A stretch of 35,823 nucleotides of DNA. Source: Aaosphaeria pasadenensis (Eukaryota; Ascomycota; Dothideomycetes; Pleosporales). The stretch's first letter is position 1. Every line of letters begins with the position of its first letter. The translations under genes and the position numbers were made by a program. Under the pieces are notes generated by a model. It was given only the letters and a program-made list of their open reading frames with translations, did no database searches and was not told the DNA's origin. Below are positions 22,115 to 32,063 of the stretch, piece after piece. The stretch is taken from assembly GCA_022813625.1 (NCBI GenBank), contig JAKLMB010000063.1, positions 1-35,823 on the forward strand, in the 5' to 3' direction.

Positions 22115-22493
22115 TATTGCATCCCCTATCTCCCTCCTCCCGCTGCTGAAGAGAGTAGATGTCTGACGGATGGAGCAGTGGCCGTCCAAGCAGAACAAGT
22201 ACACCTACGGGCGGACACATTCGGCGTGTGTGTGATGTGTGGTGTGTGTGGTGTGGAGGCGCAAAGGCGGGAAAGGCCCTGGAGAGATGCTTGCGCAGCC
22301 AGCCACTATGACGTATTCAGGGTGATTTAATCGGGGCGAGCCTGTTGGTCACCAGCGCACACGCACACATACACAAAGAGTAGATATAGGCATAGACACA
22401 GATACCAATACAGATACAGGCAGAGTATCAAAGAAAACAGACCGCAAAGGCGGTGTCGGCATCGGTAGACTAATACATTATGAATTATACTGT
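22115..22493. promoter_or_regulatory. Short divergent region with GT-rich and ACACA tracts
   Basis: These 380 bases separate the histidine kinase start (minus) from the nuclease-like relic (plus). A GT-rich imperfect repeat lies at about 22225-22256, and a loose ACAC/ACAGATAC tract at about 22360-22430. They probably form the kinase leader and promoter. No specific factor site can be named. Confidence 0.45.
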
Positions 22494-23835
22494 TTGGTTC
22501 TATCTAGGCCGTTATGTCCCATTCAACTAAATTACCCTGCGTTAATCGAACGATACTTCTACAGATTGTACTTTACAGCAGATGTCGATAACACACCTAG
22601 GGCGAAGTCCAGCGTCGTCATTGGCCCTCCATCACCCTCCAGTTACACTTCGTCGAGCCGTACAACCCACTCCTCTCCATCTGTTCGATCAAGAAGCCCG
22701 AAGAAGAGACAGAGTTTGCGGGAAATGGCCAATCTTTCCTTACTGCCAAACCCAGTAGTGTTGAGGTCCATCGACGATGCTGCCGCAACGCCTCCGATAG
22801 AGCTGGACGACATGGCCACGCAATTAAGGCGCATAGCGCGAGGAATTGAAGTGATTGAACGATCGCAAAAGGTCGGTTAACATGCTACATGCTGATTTCT
22901 GAGCTGACGGGTGAAGGACGCAATTGCTGCCATGTCATCGAACAGGACGTTTCGCCAGATACAGACCGACAAACTCGCTTTCGCTGATGATGAAGACCGA
23001 AACCTTATCGGACCATGTCCACGCCCACGTGAAGTCGCAAAAGTGGTCTACCTTGCCACAGAATGCGAAACGAGCGAACACAGCGAAGCATCTTGGAATG
23101 GCAGGGTGCATACGTACCTCCTGGGCCTCGCTCTTTACAATGCGGTATTTCAAGGAAAAGTGGGCTTCTTAGACTGGTGGGTTCCCCGGACGCTCACAAG
23201 TAACGAGTTTTACTTACTTCATTCCTAGTATTAAGGCTCGAATCGAGCCAGATTCTCTGCTGCCAACAGATTTCACTGGTCTTCCGGTCGAATCAAAGAT
23301 GGTTGACTTTGGTGTGTATATTGACTCGGACGATCACCTGTACGATGCTCTACGCCAACTTGCTGCCCGAGATCCCTTTACTACTGCTTCCTGAAACCAC
23401 ACATGCTACCCACCATTGCGGCAGCGGCCGCTCGCGATGAGTATTGAAACAAAATTGACAGGACGGGATTGGGACACGGCTAAGACACAGATGAGCATTT
23501 GGGTTACGGCTCAGATGAACAAATTAGAACAGCTGGTGGCACAGGACGGGGGAGAATTGCCAGGGCTCCCATTCTTGCCGGTGGTTGTCATTCAAGGGCA
23601 TGAGTGGTATTTTCTAGCTGCCACTAAAAGCAAGGGAGAGACGGTATGTTCAACGCTTCAGAATATGATGATTAGTATCTAACAGTGCATAGATACTTTG
23701 GGAAAGGATACTCCTCGGATACACAGAGCGCTCTATGGCGTGTATCAAATCATCGCCGCTGTGCAGGTGCTAGGACGTTGGTGTGAAGAAGTCTACCGGC
23801 CGTGGTTCAGGAAGTACGTGGTCGGTGTATGTTAG
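22494..23835 (+). pseudogene. PD-(D/E)XK nuclease-like gene (PF20516-type), disrupted
   Basis: Exons can be followed at up to 22871, 22917-23176, 23229-23643 and from 23693, with introns of 45, 52 and 49 nt whose phases fit. The text matches fungal PD-(D/E)XK nuclease-like proteins of unknown function: a Ser/Pro/Arg-rich N-terminus (RSRSPKKRQSLR), SEASWNGRVH, QGKVGFLDC, LPVESKMVDFGVYID (D of the core), RPLAMSIETK (the ExK part), LPFLPVVVIQGHEWYFLAA, then GVYQIIAAVQVLGRW and YRPWFRKY. Lesions: no ATG starts the frame at the expected place; TGA at 23392-23394 sits between FTTAS and NHTCYPP just before the SIETK motif; and a one-base frame change is needed near 23735 to reach GVYQ. Related genes are often multicopy and located in accessory regions in fungi. 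It is divergent from the histidine kinase. Confidence 0.75.
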
Positions 23836-24325
23836 CCGGACGCAAGGTCAACGCGACCCTTCACTTGCAATATTGTCTCCATTGGCTTCAGAATGGGATC
23901 ATCCAGCCGACTTTGGCCAGTCCCTCGATTGCCTATCTGACGACTCCAAATTCCCGATAGACCGCACCGATTCAGTGCCTAATGACTTGATCGATCTAAT
24001 TTAATCCAATCATTCAGAAGAGCCTGCGCCAAATTTGATGGGTTATCGTCGATCATGGTCTTTCTCAATGCATCGTGATTCTGGAGTTCCTACAGGAGTA
24101 TGTAATCTATGATTGCTACTACTATGATGCCTGGCATATACACGCTATGGGGAGGACGATATCTTGAGGCATCCGTATCAAGATTCCTCGCGGTAGCAAC
24201 GTCAAAAAGTCTAGAGCGTTGCCTAATCCCTGCTTATTACAGAACAGGCTCATGAAGGTAGCATTTATTGGGGATCCCGCCCCAAAGAGAGAGAGAACTG
24301 CCATGCTGTAGTCTTCGTAGAAAGA
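23836..24325. other. Gap between nuclease relic and bZIP 3' end
   Basis: A plus-strand open frame continues to 24004 with an acidic end but has no recognised motif. It may be chance or an extra tail of the relic. The rest is likely the bZIP 3' UTR on the other strand. Confidence 0.35.
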
Positions 24326-25107
24326 TTACGCATTATCGCCCTCTACCACGACCCCTTCAAGCTCCCCGTGCAGGATTTCCAACAGCTTTCGGAGAATCTC
24401 GAAACTAGAAGCTTCTGCTCTGTGCGCATTTACGCCTTCTTCATCTTCTTCGCCTTTGGAGTTATTGTCCTCTATGAGGAACTCGGAAGTCTTGCGGAGC
24501 TTCTTATATGCGGCATTTAGTTCAGTGTGCGATACGCCAAGTTTGTTGTATTTTCCAGTTAGCACTAAAAGTTGAGCTTCGAGGTCTCGGGTGTGATTTT
24601 CTTTGCGCTCGCGGAATGCTCGTTGAGCGGCACAATTCTGAGCTCTTCTTCGCTAGAAGTCTGTCAGATGCTAGTTGCGTTGCTGTACTGGATAATCTCC
24701 AGAACTTACTACTGAGGTAGTGTGTGTCCTTTTAGTGGGCAAAGTAGCTGCGCCTTGCAAGTAATTCGTATAGCACCCGGAGGGATTGAAGAATAGGCCG
24801 CTGGGATCTGAGCCATTATCTAGAGGGGTGGTTGGGAGTTGGTAGTGTACGAACTGCATTAGTCTGTCAGAAATTTGAGAGTAGTAATGTTAAACAGGTG
24901 CGGCAAGAGATCGCTTATTTGTAGAAGAAGCCTTGTTCCTTATGAGCATCCGCCTTTCATGTAAGAGCAATGTCTATTCTTAGGACTTACAGAAGATTCG
25001 CAAAGCCTAGGTACCTCAGGAAGCGCGGAGGGGACTTCAGATGTTTGCGTTTGGTATGGCACGTAGTTGCCCTGGTCTAGCCGGTAGTTGAATGACGGGG
25101 AATCCAT
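24326..25107 (-). CDS. Yap/Pap1-type bZIP transcription factor, 3 exons
   Basis: Exon 1 is 25107-24991 (MDSPSFNYRLDQ...), exon 2 is 24853-24710 (FVHYQLPTTPLDNG...) and exon 3 is 24652-24326. All are in phase 0, with introns of 137 nt (GTAAGT...ATGCAG) and 57 nt (GTAAGT...TTCTAG). The product is 195 residues. The basic region RRRAQNCAAQRAFRERKENH starts at residue 88 and has the N-x-x-A-Q-x-x-F-R core of the fungal AP-1 (Yap/Pap1) class. A perfect five-heptad zipper follows at L111, L118, L125, L132 and L139. A second coiled-coil-like segment lies at about 155-185. Yap proteins act in the nucleus in oxidative and other stress responses. Here the usually conserved Arg of QNRAAQ is Cys (C94), one CGT-to-TGT change away. 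The short length and absent Cys-rich domains make it a minor Yap-like protein rather than Yap1 itself. The choice of acceptor before exon 3 avoids a TAG in the alternative. Confidence 0.82.
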
Positions 25108-27590
25108 CTGGTACATTCAGTTGGGGAGCAATAGTATAAGAGGGCTTTTCAGTGGAGATATACAAAGATGTGGATGCAGGGTAGGGACGCTTTTAGGTAT
25201 TAGATGACTGTGGTTTGAAGATGAATGGACAAAATGCGAGAGGCAGAAGTTGTATCCTGGTCTTATATACTTATGTAAAGCTTAGGGGTGCTAAGAATTT
25301 ATAACTAAGGGGGTAATTACACCAGCCTTGTGTGGGGGTAAAGATGTCGCGCTGTTGCCCAGCCGCGGATCCTTCAGGCCTAGGCCATGCACGACGGCTG
25401 ACATGCGAGGTGTGAACACGCATAACACAGCCTTAATTGTAACGGTAGTCGACGCGGCAGTGGTTTCTGGAACTGCTATTCGTCCGGACCAAAGTCCGTC
25501 GCAAAATTAACGGCCCAGTACAGTACTTGCAGGTATAATATAAGCTAGTGCGGTGGATTCCGGAGCTAAAACTTTTACTGGACAATGCTAGAAAAATCGG
25601 CCCCGTCACCCACTGTTACTAATATTGCAGCAGAAAACATAAGTCGGTGAGTATAGTTATCGAAGTGCTGTCAAAATGGCAATCTTTGGCCTTGAGGACA
25701 CTATTGTACAAGCGCTGGGGCCTAATGCTTTAGATCGCTCTCCTACCGTCTGCTAATGATTGCTGGGTGTTGAGATTGGGGATCTACTGATTGGTTTTCA
25801 CGAACGTGAGAAAGAGTAGCAAAAGAGGATCATAGTGAGTATCGAAAGATAATCAGTGTAGGACAGTAGAGTGAGTATATGGTTCAGATACAACTTACGT
25901 TGAATACGAAAGTCCATAGTGTCTCTTGTATTTCTCTATATACGTCTGTCATCCCATGGTTCCTATGGGTTCCCATATCATACTTGGTGTCTCATTCATT
26001 CATTCATTCATTCATTCATTATATCCTACTCGGTTTCAGCCGCTTTTTCGCCGCAGCTATGCCCGGTTGGTTGACTTGGCTAACAGGCGACGTGGCGGAG
26101 ACGTTGATCCGCGCCGCCCCACGTAACTCCAACAGGAGCAGCTGTTCCCAGAGGCCTGCCGTTGTCTGGCTATCTACGACTATTGCGTATATACATGGCG
26201 TCCCAAGGAGTGACGTAGTTGTCTGTATTTCGTGTTCTTTAATATGTTGTTTCTATGTGCATGTCGTTATCAAACCCTTGTGTTTTTGCACTACGATATC
26301 GGGCTCTTAGAGGCGCACTGCCTCGTGTCTTGCTGCTGCAATACCTTCAGTCTCCCCCCAATGAACAGCTGTCATCTAAGCTGGCTTGCTCTTAGGCCCT
26401 TAGGGCTTGGAACATGTCCTCTGATGCCTGATGTTCTTCTGTGCTGTGCTGCCTCTCACTGGGTTCCTATGTGGCTGTATTTTGTGGTGTGCCCTGCCGT
26501 TGAACGCAGCGACAGGCGCACTTCGTTGTGAAACAGCTCTACGAGGGCAATGCTCCGCCTAGACGTGCCTCCGGTTCTACTGAGCATGAGAGCTCTCGCA
26601 CGGATCTCCTCAGATCTTTTTCAGGTGTGCCGAAGGGCACCACTCCTTCGACACAGGGTGGTCGACAGTGGACGAGGGGTCTGGTGATCTGTTATATTGG
26701 TGTGGCACCAATAGTAGCATGCCGAGTGTCTGTGAAGCGATTCGGTCGAGAGATAATGCTGTTCAACCGCAGGCACGCCGAGGTGGGACGTCGCAAACAT
26801 TGCCAGTTGGCGGTGGGCCGACAAAATAAAAACCCATCAGTGACTGTTGAGTAGCTTGCTCGCAAAATTTTTGTGTCATGGTTGATAAGGTCATCCGTAG
26901 TTATTCATACTGTTGCGCTGGCCGGATTGCCTACGGGAAATGAGGGCAGAGAAGGGGCCAACTTATTTTTGTGATGGCTGGCATCGGACTGCAGTACTAG
27001 CATCTGGGTTGCAGCCTTACAGAGTCCTGGTTTTCTAGTTCATCGCCTATTGATCCTGTCTTTGTCCGTCAACGTTTTTCGCAGCACACTCGTTCATGGG
27101 CTTGCTTAGTACATGCTTTTGACAGGCCGAAACCTAGGCTGTGCAACGCCTCATCCCCATGATCGCGGGGTGCATCGCGGGGTGAGATACAATATCATGC
27201 CTGGGCTGCTGGAGAAACTTTATTCAAATGAGCCCAGTTAGATCTCATAAGAAGAAACGTTATTCTACGCCGGAACAAGCCGTATTACTGCATGCAGCGA
27301 CCTGCAACATACCTCCTCACAAGCCACTCATCACGGCAATGAACCAAAACGTGAAGCGAGTTATTGATTATTCCGGCGGAGCCATAGCATGACTCCAACT
27401 CTTCAATATAGTTCCTGTACGCATGCAAGCTCCAATCAAAGAGCTCTCACGAAAACAAGCATGCCGCCGGTCCATCCTAGACCATGTCCTAAATAGAGGA
27501 AGCCGTTTGCTATGTGCACAGAAAAAGTTGTACCAAATGCTATTGAAACAGTGATGATGATGATAACCTAATCTGCTCAATTTCTAGTCC
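25108..27590. other. Long stretch without recognised genes (2.5 kb)
   Basis: No family could be supported here on either strand. Open frames at 25879-26310, 26232-26531, 26528-26854 (+) and 27368-27580 (-) encode peptides without motifs, and their composition looks like translated non-coding DNA. The left end must hold the bZIP promoter. A CATT microsatellite at 25993-26020 and a 12-base tandem pair at about 27162-27185 (ATCGCGGGGTG core) are the only ordered elements seen. The middle is more GC-balanced than other gaps and could be an unrecognised degraded element. Confidence 0.4.
25993..26020. repeat. (CATT)7 microsatellite
   Basis: Seven perfect tandem copies of CATT. Confidence 0.95.
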
Positions 27591-29290
27591 TCACCGAACG
27601 TTCCATATCACGTGGGCTATATCTCTCGCCCTGTTCACTGTATCTACTACTCGACCTATTATGCCGGGTTGCTGTGGGTTCTCGCCACCGTCTTCGAAAG
27701 GCATAAACACGCCCGAAGCTGCTCGTCTTAATACACTGGCGTCTGATGCTTTTACAGGTGGTTCATCGGGGTGAATCGAATATGGGTCAGATGGGGTGGG
27801 GGTGTTGGCCCTTTTCACTTCGCAAGCACCCGCGGGGTGGATGACGACGTCGTCCTCGTCATTATCTTCTGGAACGAGAAAGTTACGAGAAGGATGAGAT
27901 GGTCGCAGGCTTTCCTGGGACGGGGAGGGTGATAGTCGACTTGACCGGAAGAATCCTAGGGAATGTGAGGGTTGCTGCTCTGTGAGGTCGAGAGAATCGG
28001 TTCCATACTTGAGAGTCGTAGATGGTAGCTTCGCTATTGTCTTGTTCTCTCCACTTATGCTCTTTTTGAAGTTTGTTGGCGATAAGGGCTGCTTTTTCCT
28101 CCACCTCTTCATCATCACATCGACTTTAGCTGACGAAGAGTCATCGACTTGATACTTTGCCCATGGGTTATGGTTGAAATTCCCCGTCGTGGTCTAGGTC
28201 TATGGTGATGCATTGCTGGACTTTCTCGTCGAACCTGATGTGTTTCCTTTCTCCTCGGTCGGGCGTTATTAGGCTAGATGTGGACTGTGAGGAGAAATAG
28301 CCGGTAGTATCTCGGCTAATAGTGCGGGCTGGGATCAATGTAAAGTCGGACGCAGTCGCATGGCCGGAAAATGGTTGCCGTCTCCCCTCAAAAGATACGC
28401 TAGTCGCTTGCTGTGCTTGCACTGCTGCTGCGGCTTGACTGACTAATGACGATGCATGAATAGACTTCTGCAACATCAGCTCGGACATATTCCGCTTCTT
28501 CAAGATCGGCTTCTTGCCCAGAAAGGAATTTGATTCGGACAGGGAGATTGTGGGCTCCGGAGTATGCTGGTATTCAGTATGGTTCGTAGAAGGCTGTAAC
28601 GGGCCATACAGCCATGTCACGTCGCCCTCCTTCAGCCTAATTGGGCTTCAGTCTAAGCTGCGAATATTTTGGCTACGCGTAGCGAACTTACCAGTTCAGA
28701 GATTCAGGGGTGACGGTTCTAAGTCCGAATTGCAACTTTGCCCAGTGCCTCCACAAAGCGTTCTCTAACCTGAAATGCTCGCGGTAAACACTGCGGTGCT
28801 CGACGATATGCCGCCATGATGACCAAATACCCTCGTCCTTCCAATCGTGTGAGAGGTAGTCGATTTGCTGTGAGGGCTTAGGGCGTAGGTCCCTGTCGTC
28901 CTGGGACATCGGAACGAGATCGGGCGTAGATGCCGGCGGGTGTGTGGGCGATGGTATGTCGGTGGCGAGCGAGAGACTCCAAGGCGGTGCGTCTGAGTCA
29001 ATGTCTTTGGGCCTTCCTACCGCCCAGTACGCGGGGAAGGCTAGGCCTTCATCATTAATGCTGCTTAACTCATCCTCCGACTTCGTGTCGAGTGACAGGC
29101 TACCTGCAGGCGTCGACCGGATTGATGAGGACCGCGACGATTCTAACGACGGGTGCAGGTCGGAGAATGAGTTTCTACGCACTGCAAACGAGACTTGGTT
29201 GGAGTCGAAGAATAATGATTGTGAGGCGGACGGACAGAGCGGGGCATGTTGCGACAATATCTCTCCGGGGAGCGGCACAATGTCTGTCAT
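27591..29290 (-). CDS. REG1: REG1-like protein phosphatase 1 regulatory subunit, frameshifted
   Basis: Exon 1 is 29290-28692. A GTAAGT...AATTAG intron (28691-28637) joins in phase 2 to exon 2 from 28636. The DUF1752/REG1 signature is clear: IDYLSHDWKDEGIWSSWRHI, RLENALWRHWAK, TVTPESLNWLKEGDVTWLYGPLQ, then GKKPILKKRNMSELML and an RVxF-type docking motif KHIRF (about residues 331-335) for the Glc7/PP1 catalytic subunit. REG1 proteins direct PP1 to Snf1-type kinases in glucose repression. Exon 2 stops at TAA 28170-28168 after residue 355. The family's C-terminal part continues immediately in another frame from 28175 (PWAKYQVDDSSSAKVDVMMK, GENKTIAKLPSTTLKY, GIIGRVVDTVNRARDIAHVIWNV) to TGA at 27591. 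One extra base (or two missing) near 28176 explains this, and no intron fits. Either the protein is truncated after the PP1 motif or the assembly has an error. Confidence 0.85.
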
Positions 29291-30079
29291 CGTGCCTGCG
29301 CGGGCTCAATGGCCTCGCGATGAGTGCAAGTTAGCGAACTAAGACCTCCTCCTCAAGAATCCTGCGGGCGGGCTCGACATGCGCCCGTGGGCGGCGACGG
29401 CTATTTTGTACAGGAGCAACGGGTGGGCGCGAGGAAACGAGGAGAGCGTGGAAGAGTGTGGGGCGCATTGTTGTGGCTTCACAAGGAATGGGGATGGATG
29501 ATTCCACAAAATGTTGGAGCGGCGTTGGAATGCAGCTCTGTAGTGATAAAGTCTGTGCTTTGGTCACAGCAAAAGCTGTTGAATGAGGGATTTTAGCACT
29601 GTCACCCTGGCCTCCCCGCCTTCCGGCTCGCTGGGCTCCTTGCGAAAGCTGTTTACTTCGAAACGCAAGGTCGTGGCTGAGACAGGCAGGTCTATACGAT
29701 GGTGGAGCCGCAGCAGACAATAGTCAAAATGAGTTATTGATCTTACTTGGAAACGTGGAGGAAATGCATTGCCTCTGATGATTTTACTCCTCTAAATGTA
29801 CTGTTACGTTGCGCTCCGGGCCACAGTATGGTTAACAGCCACCAAACTCATGAGTTGAGGCAGCATGCCCGCAAAACGATTAACTTTCGCCATTAATTCA
29901 AAGGGAAACTAAAAAGCGGCCCCTTGATTACTTGACGTGTCTTCTCTACCAATGTCACCTATTCCTATTGTTCTTGAAAGCGTATAGCCCCATACGCTGC
30001 GTATGAAAAGAAGAATTCTGAACGATTTACATGCCCCCCAACGGTTGTAACTTCTACGCTTCTATATCTGACTTCATGA
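29291..30079. other. Upstream region of REG1 and 3' region of the exonuclease gene
   Basis: The minus-strand open frame 29331-29720 is long but has no motif and lies where the REG1 leader should be. I treat it as untranslated leader. Nothing else was recognised. Confidence 0.4.
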
Positions 30080-30958
30080 TCATCCTAGATATTCCCATAA
30101 TAGGTACGTGGGGATGTAGTTTGGGAAATACCAACCTGCTGGAGCTAGGGCCTTGTGCTTGCCATGGCCATTGTAATCCTCGCATTGTGGCAACAGAACC
30201 CTCTCCTCCGTTGCCTTCTGTACTTTCATAGCCCAGTGAGACGTAATCTTTCCTTGATAATGGTACCACAGGCGCGGTAGTACTTCCACATTCTGTATGC
30301 AGTATCGGATGATCTCCTCCGCTAGCGGCCGATCGTTAAACGCCTCATATCGTCCGCCTTGTTCTGGTGCAAACAACCTCTTTCCTGCTTTCCTAGCTGC
30401 AAGCGATGATGTCTTCTCTGCGACAGTCATCTGAACATCATTTCTTATGCATCGCTGAAGGCTTTTGACGCACTTCCCCGGTCTAGGCCTCCTTGTGGCC
30501 AGCTCCATTAACTGAATATCCTCTACACCCGATAGGCGGACTTGGAAGTGATAGAATAATGCGTCCGAATCGTTACGCACGTCAAAAAATACCTTCGGGA
30601 TGTCCTTAGTCTCTAAGATAGTCTTAAGGCTTTGGTTCGAGTCGTTCCCGGTAGTAGTGAAAGTCTTATTCTGGAGCTGATAGACGTCTACAAGATAGGC
30701 GTGATTTCTTGGCAAAATGTAGAGTTGAAGGATGGAGATTGTGCCCTGTCTTGAGACGTGGATGCCTTCGAGATCTACATAAATCGAGGGTGGTTCCACT
30801 GGAAGGACTACGAGGGCATCGATCAGTTCTGAAAGAGCTGGTTCGCCGTCGATAACAGTAAAGGGTGTATCGTTGTTGTGCTTGGGTCTCTGGTGTCCAT
30901 AGATGGGTTTGAGCAGACCATTATCAATAGAAGTAGTTGAAGGAATGAGCCGTGACAT
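30080..30958 (-). CDS. DEDD-family 3'-5' exonuclease-domain protein
   Basis: A single exon of 292 residues from the ATG at 30958-30956 (the frame above starts only with TTG). The fold and motif order are those of RNase D-like 3'-5' exonucleases. Exo I is IYVDLEG (D62, E64), with SILQLYILP as the next strand. Exo II is VFFDVRNDSDALFYHF (D126 and D130/D132). Exo III is YCIQNVEVLPRLW (Y219, N223). In the families I know, the Exo III motif is Y-x-x-x-D; here the Asp position holds Asn (AAT). That would remove a metal ligand, so activity is doubtful. The C-terminal stretch W..KV..ATEERV...YNGHGKHKALAPAGW is typical of the fungal cytosolic/nuclear subfamily. The role is unknown, probably nucleic-acid turnover. 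It is divergent from the decarboxylase gene. Confidence 0.8.
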   Translation of the reverse strand: MSRLIPSTTSIDNGLLKPIYGHQRPKHNNDTPFTVIDGEPALSELIDALVVLPVEPPSIYVDLEGIHVSRQGTISILQLYILPRNHAYLVDVYQLQNKTFTTTGNDSNQSLKTILETKDIPKVFFDVRNDSDALFYHFQVRLSGVEDIQLMELATRRPRPGKCVKSLQRCIRNDVQMTVAEKTSSLAARKAGKRLFAPEQGGRYEAFNDRPLAEEIIRYCIQNVEVLPRLWYHYQGKITSHWAMKVQKATEERVLLPQCEDYNGHGKHKALAPAGWYFPNYIPTYLLWEYLG

Positions 30959-32063
30959 CTCCAAAGGTAGAAGTAATTGTCTGCTGGTTAATTCATTTCC
31001 GAGCTTTGTGCTAAGGCTGAATCAACTCAGTGTAGTTGTATATATGTTGTCCTAGTATTTATCAGCTCGAAGATTCTATGCATGATAGAAATTGGAACTC
31101 CTCTAGATAGCTTCTACCTAGCTCTCCTTACGTTAACATGAATTATTGTAACAACAAAACAGTGGACAGTAAGAACGAATGCTCGATCCAACAGTAGCAT
31201 ATGTCAAGGAACCTGTTCGTACAGGCCGCCCTTGCGTCAAGCACATTCTTCATTCTTCGATTATGGTGAACGTTGAATAAATGATAGAGCTTGATCAGCG
31301 CCTTCAAGGCTCGCCCCGTTACCAGCGGACGGACGTCAGGAATCTGAACAGGAGTTCCCTACTAATAGACCCGAAAATAATAGTTCTTGCTGGCTAGGAT
31401 GTATAGATTGCAGACCCTTGTATGCGTTTCATACGCTAGCCGTGATAGGTGACTAGATACAGGGAAATAAAAATACCACGACGGGTGCAATCTAAATTAC
31501 TGGAATTGACGCAGTGTATCGACGAAAACGCCTCTGCTTGAGACGCCGTCTGACTAGCAGCACTCAGGCGCAGCGCTCACTGACACTGAGTAGCTATGGC
31601 GACACCGGGGTCTCGCAAGGCGACATGGCCGAGCCAGCAGTAGAATTAGGGAGAGTTGAGAGATTGCAACTTCCTGCTTCAGAGTTCGAACGAGGAATAT
31701 GAAGGGTTAAGTTATTAAAGTTCTGGGCTCTACGCTCAGAAATGTAACGACGCATTCCAAATCAGCATTGCACATGGCGATCAAGCTCTAGCGAGTGTGT
31801 CCTGAAAAGGCATGCGAACTCAGATTCCTTGGTGAAGGTAGGGGCAGTCCGGATGTGTACCTTGCCAGATATGTGCTGTTGTCTTTTGCATGTGAGGATT
31901 ATTTTCGTAACGATTACGTCGCGCGACGAAAACCAGAAAGCAAGAGTCTTGAGCTACTCGTCCAGCAAACGCGGTAGTTCTGGCTCCTGCACCTATCTAC
32001 GACATAATCTGAACACGCATACAGACTTTTGACACGGAACCATTCTGCAGGGGCATTATCAGC
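30959..32063. promoter_or_regulatory. 1.1-kb divergent upstream region (exonuclease / decarboxylase)
   Basis: This interval lies between two divergent genes and should contain both promoters. Open frames at 31514-31702 and 31795-31977 (+) show no motifs. No specific sites are named. Confidence 0.4.

Noticed and set aside
1382..23835. Stop-codon reassignment or general read-through as an explanation for in-frame TAG/TAA/TGA
   Set aside because: All three stop codons appear inside frames, while intact genes here end normally with the same codons (TAG, TGA, TAA). No read-through context such as TGA CTA was seen. Mutation or unrecognised splicing is simpler.
25879..26854. Open frames in the 25.1-27.6 kb gap as genes
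   Set aside because: Their peptides have no motifs, no intron structure that extends them and a composition of translated non-coding DNA.
28168..28180. Programmed +1 frameshift in the REG1-like gene
   Set aside because: The junction GAA TTT C AAC does not resemble known slippery sites (antizyme or Ty-type), and REG1 genes are not known to use frameshifting.
29331..29720. 129-codon minus-strand open frame upstream of REG1
   Set aside because: It lies in the expected leader, is low in recognisable structure and does not join REG1 in frame by a convincing intron.
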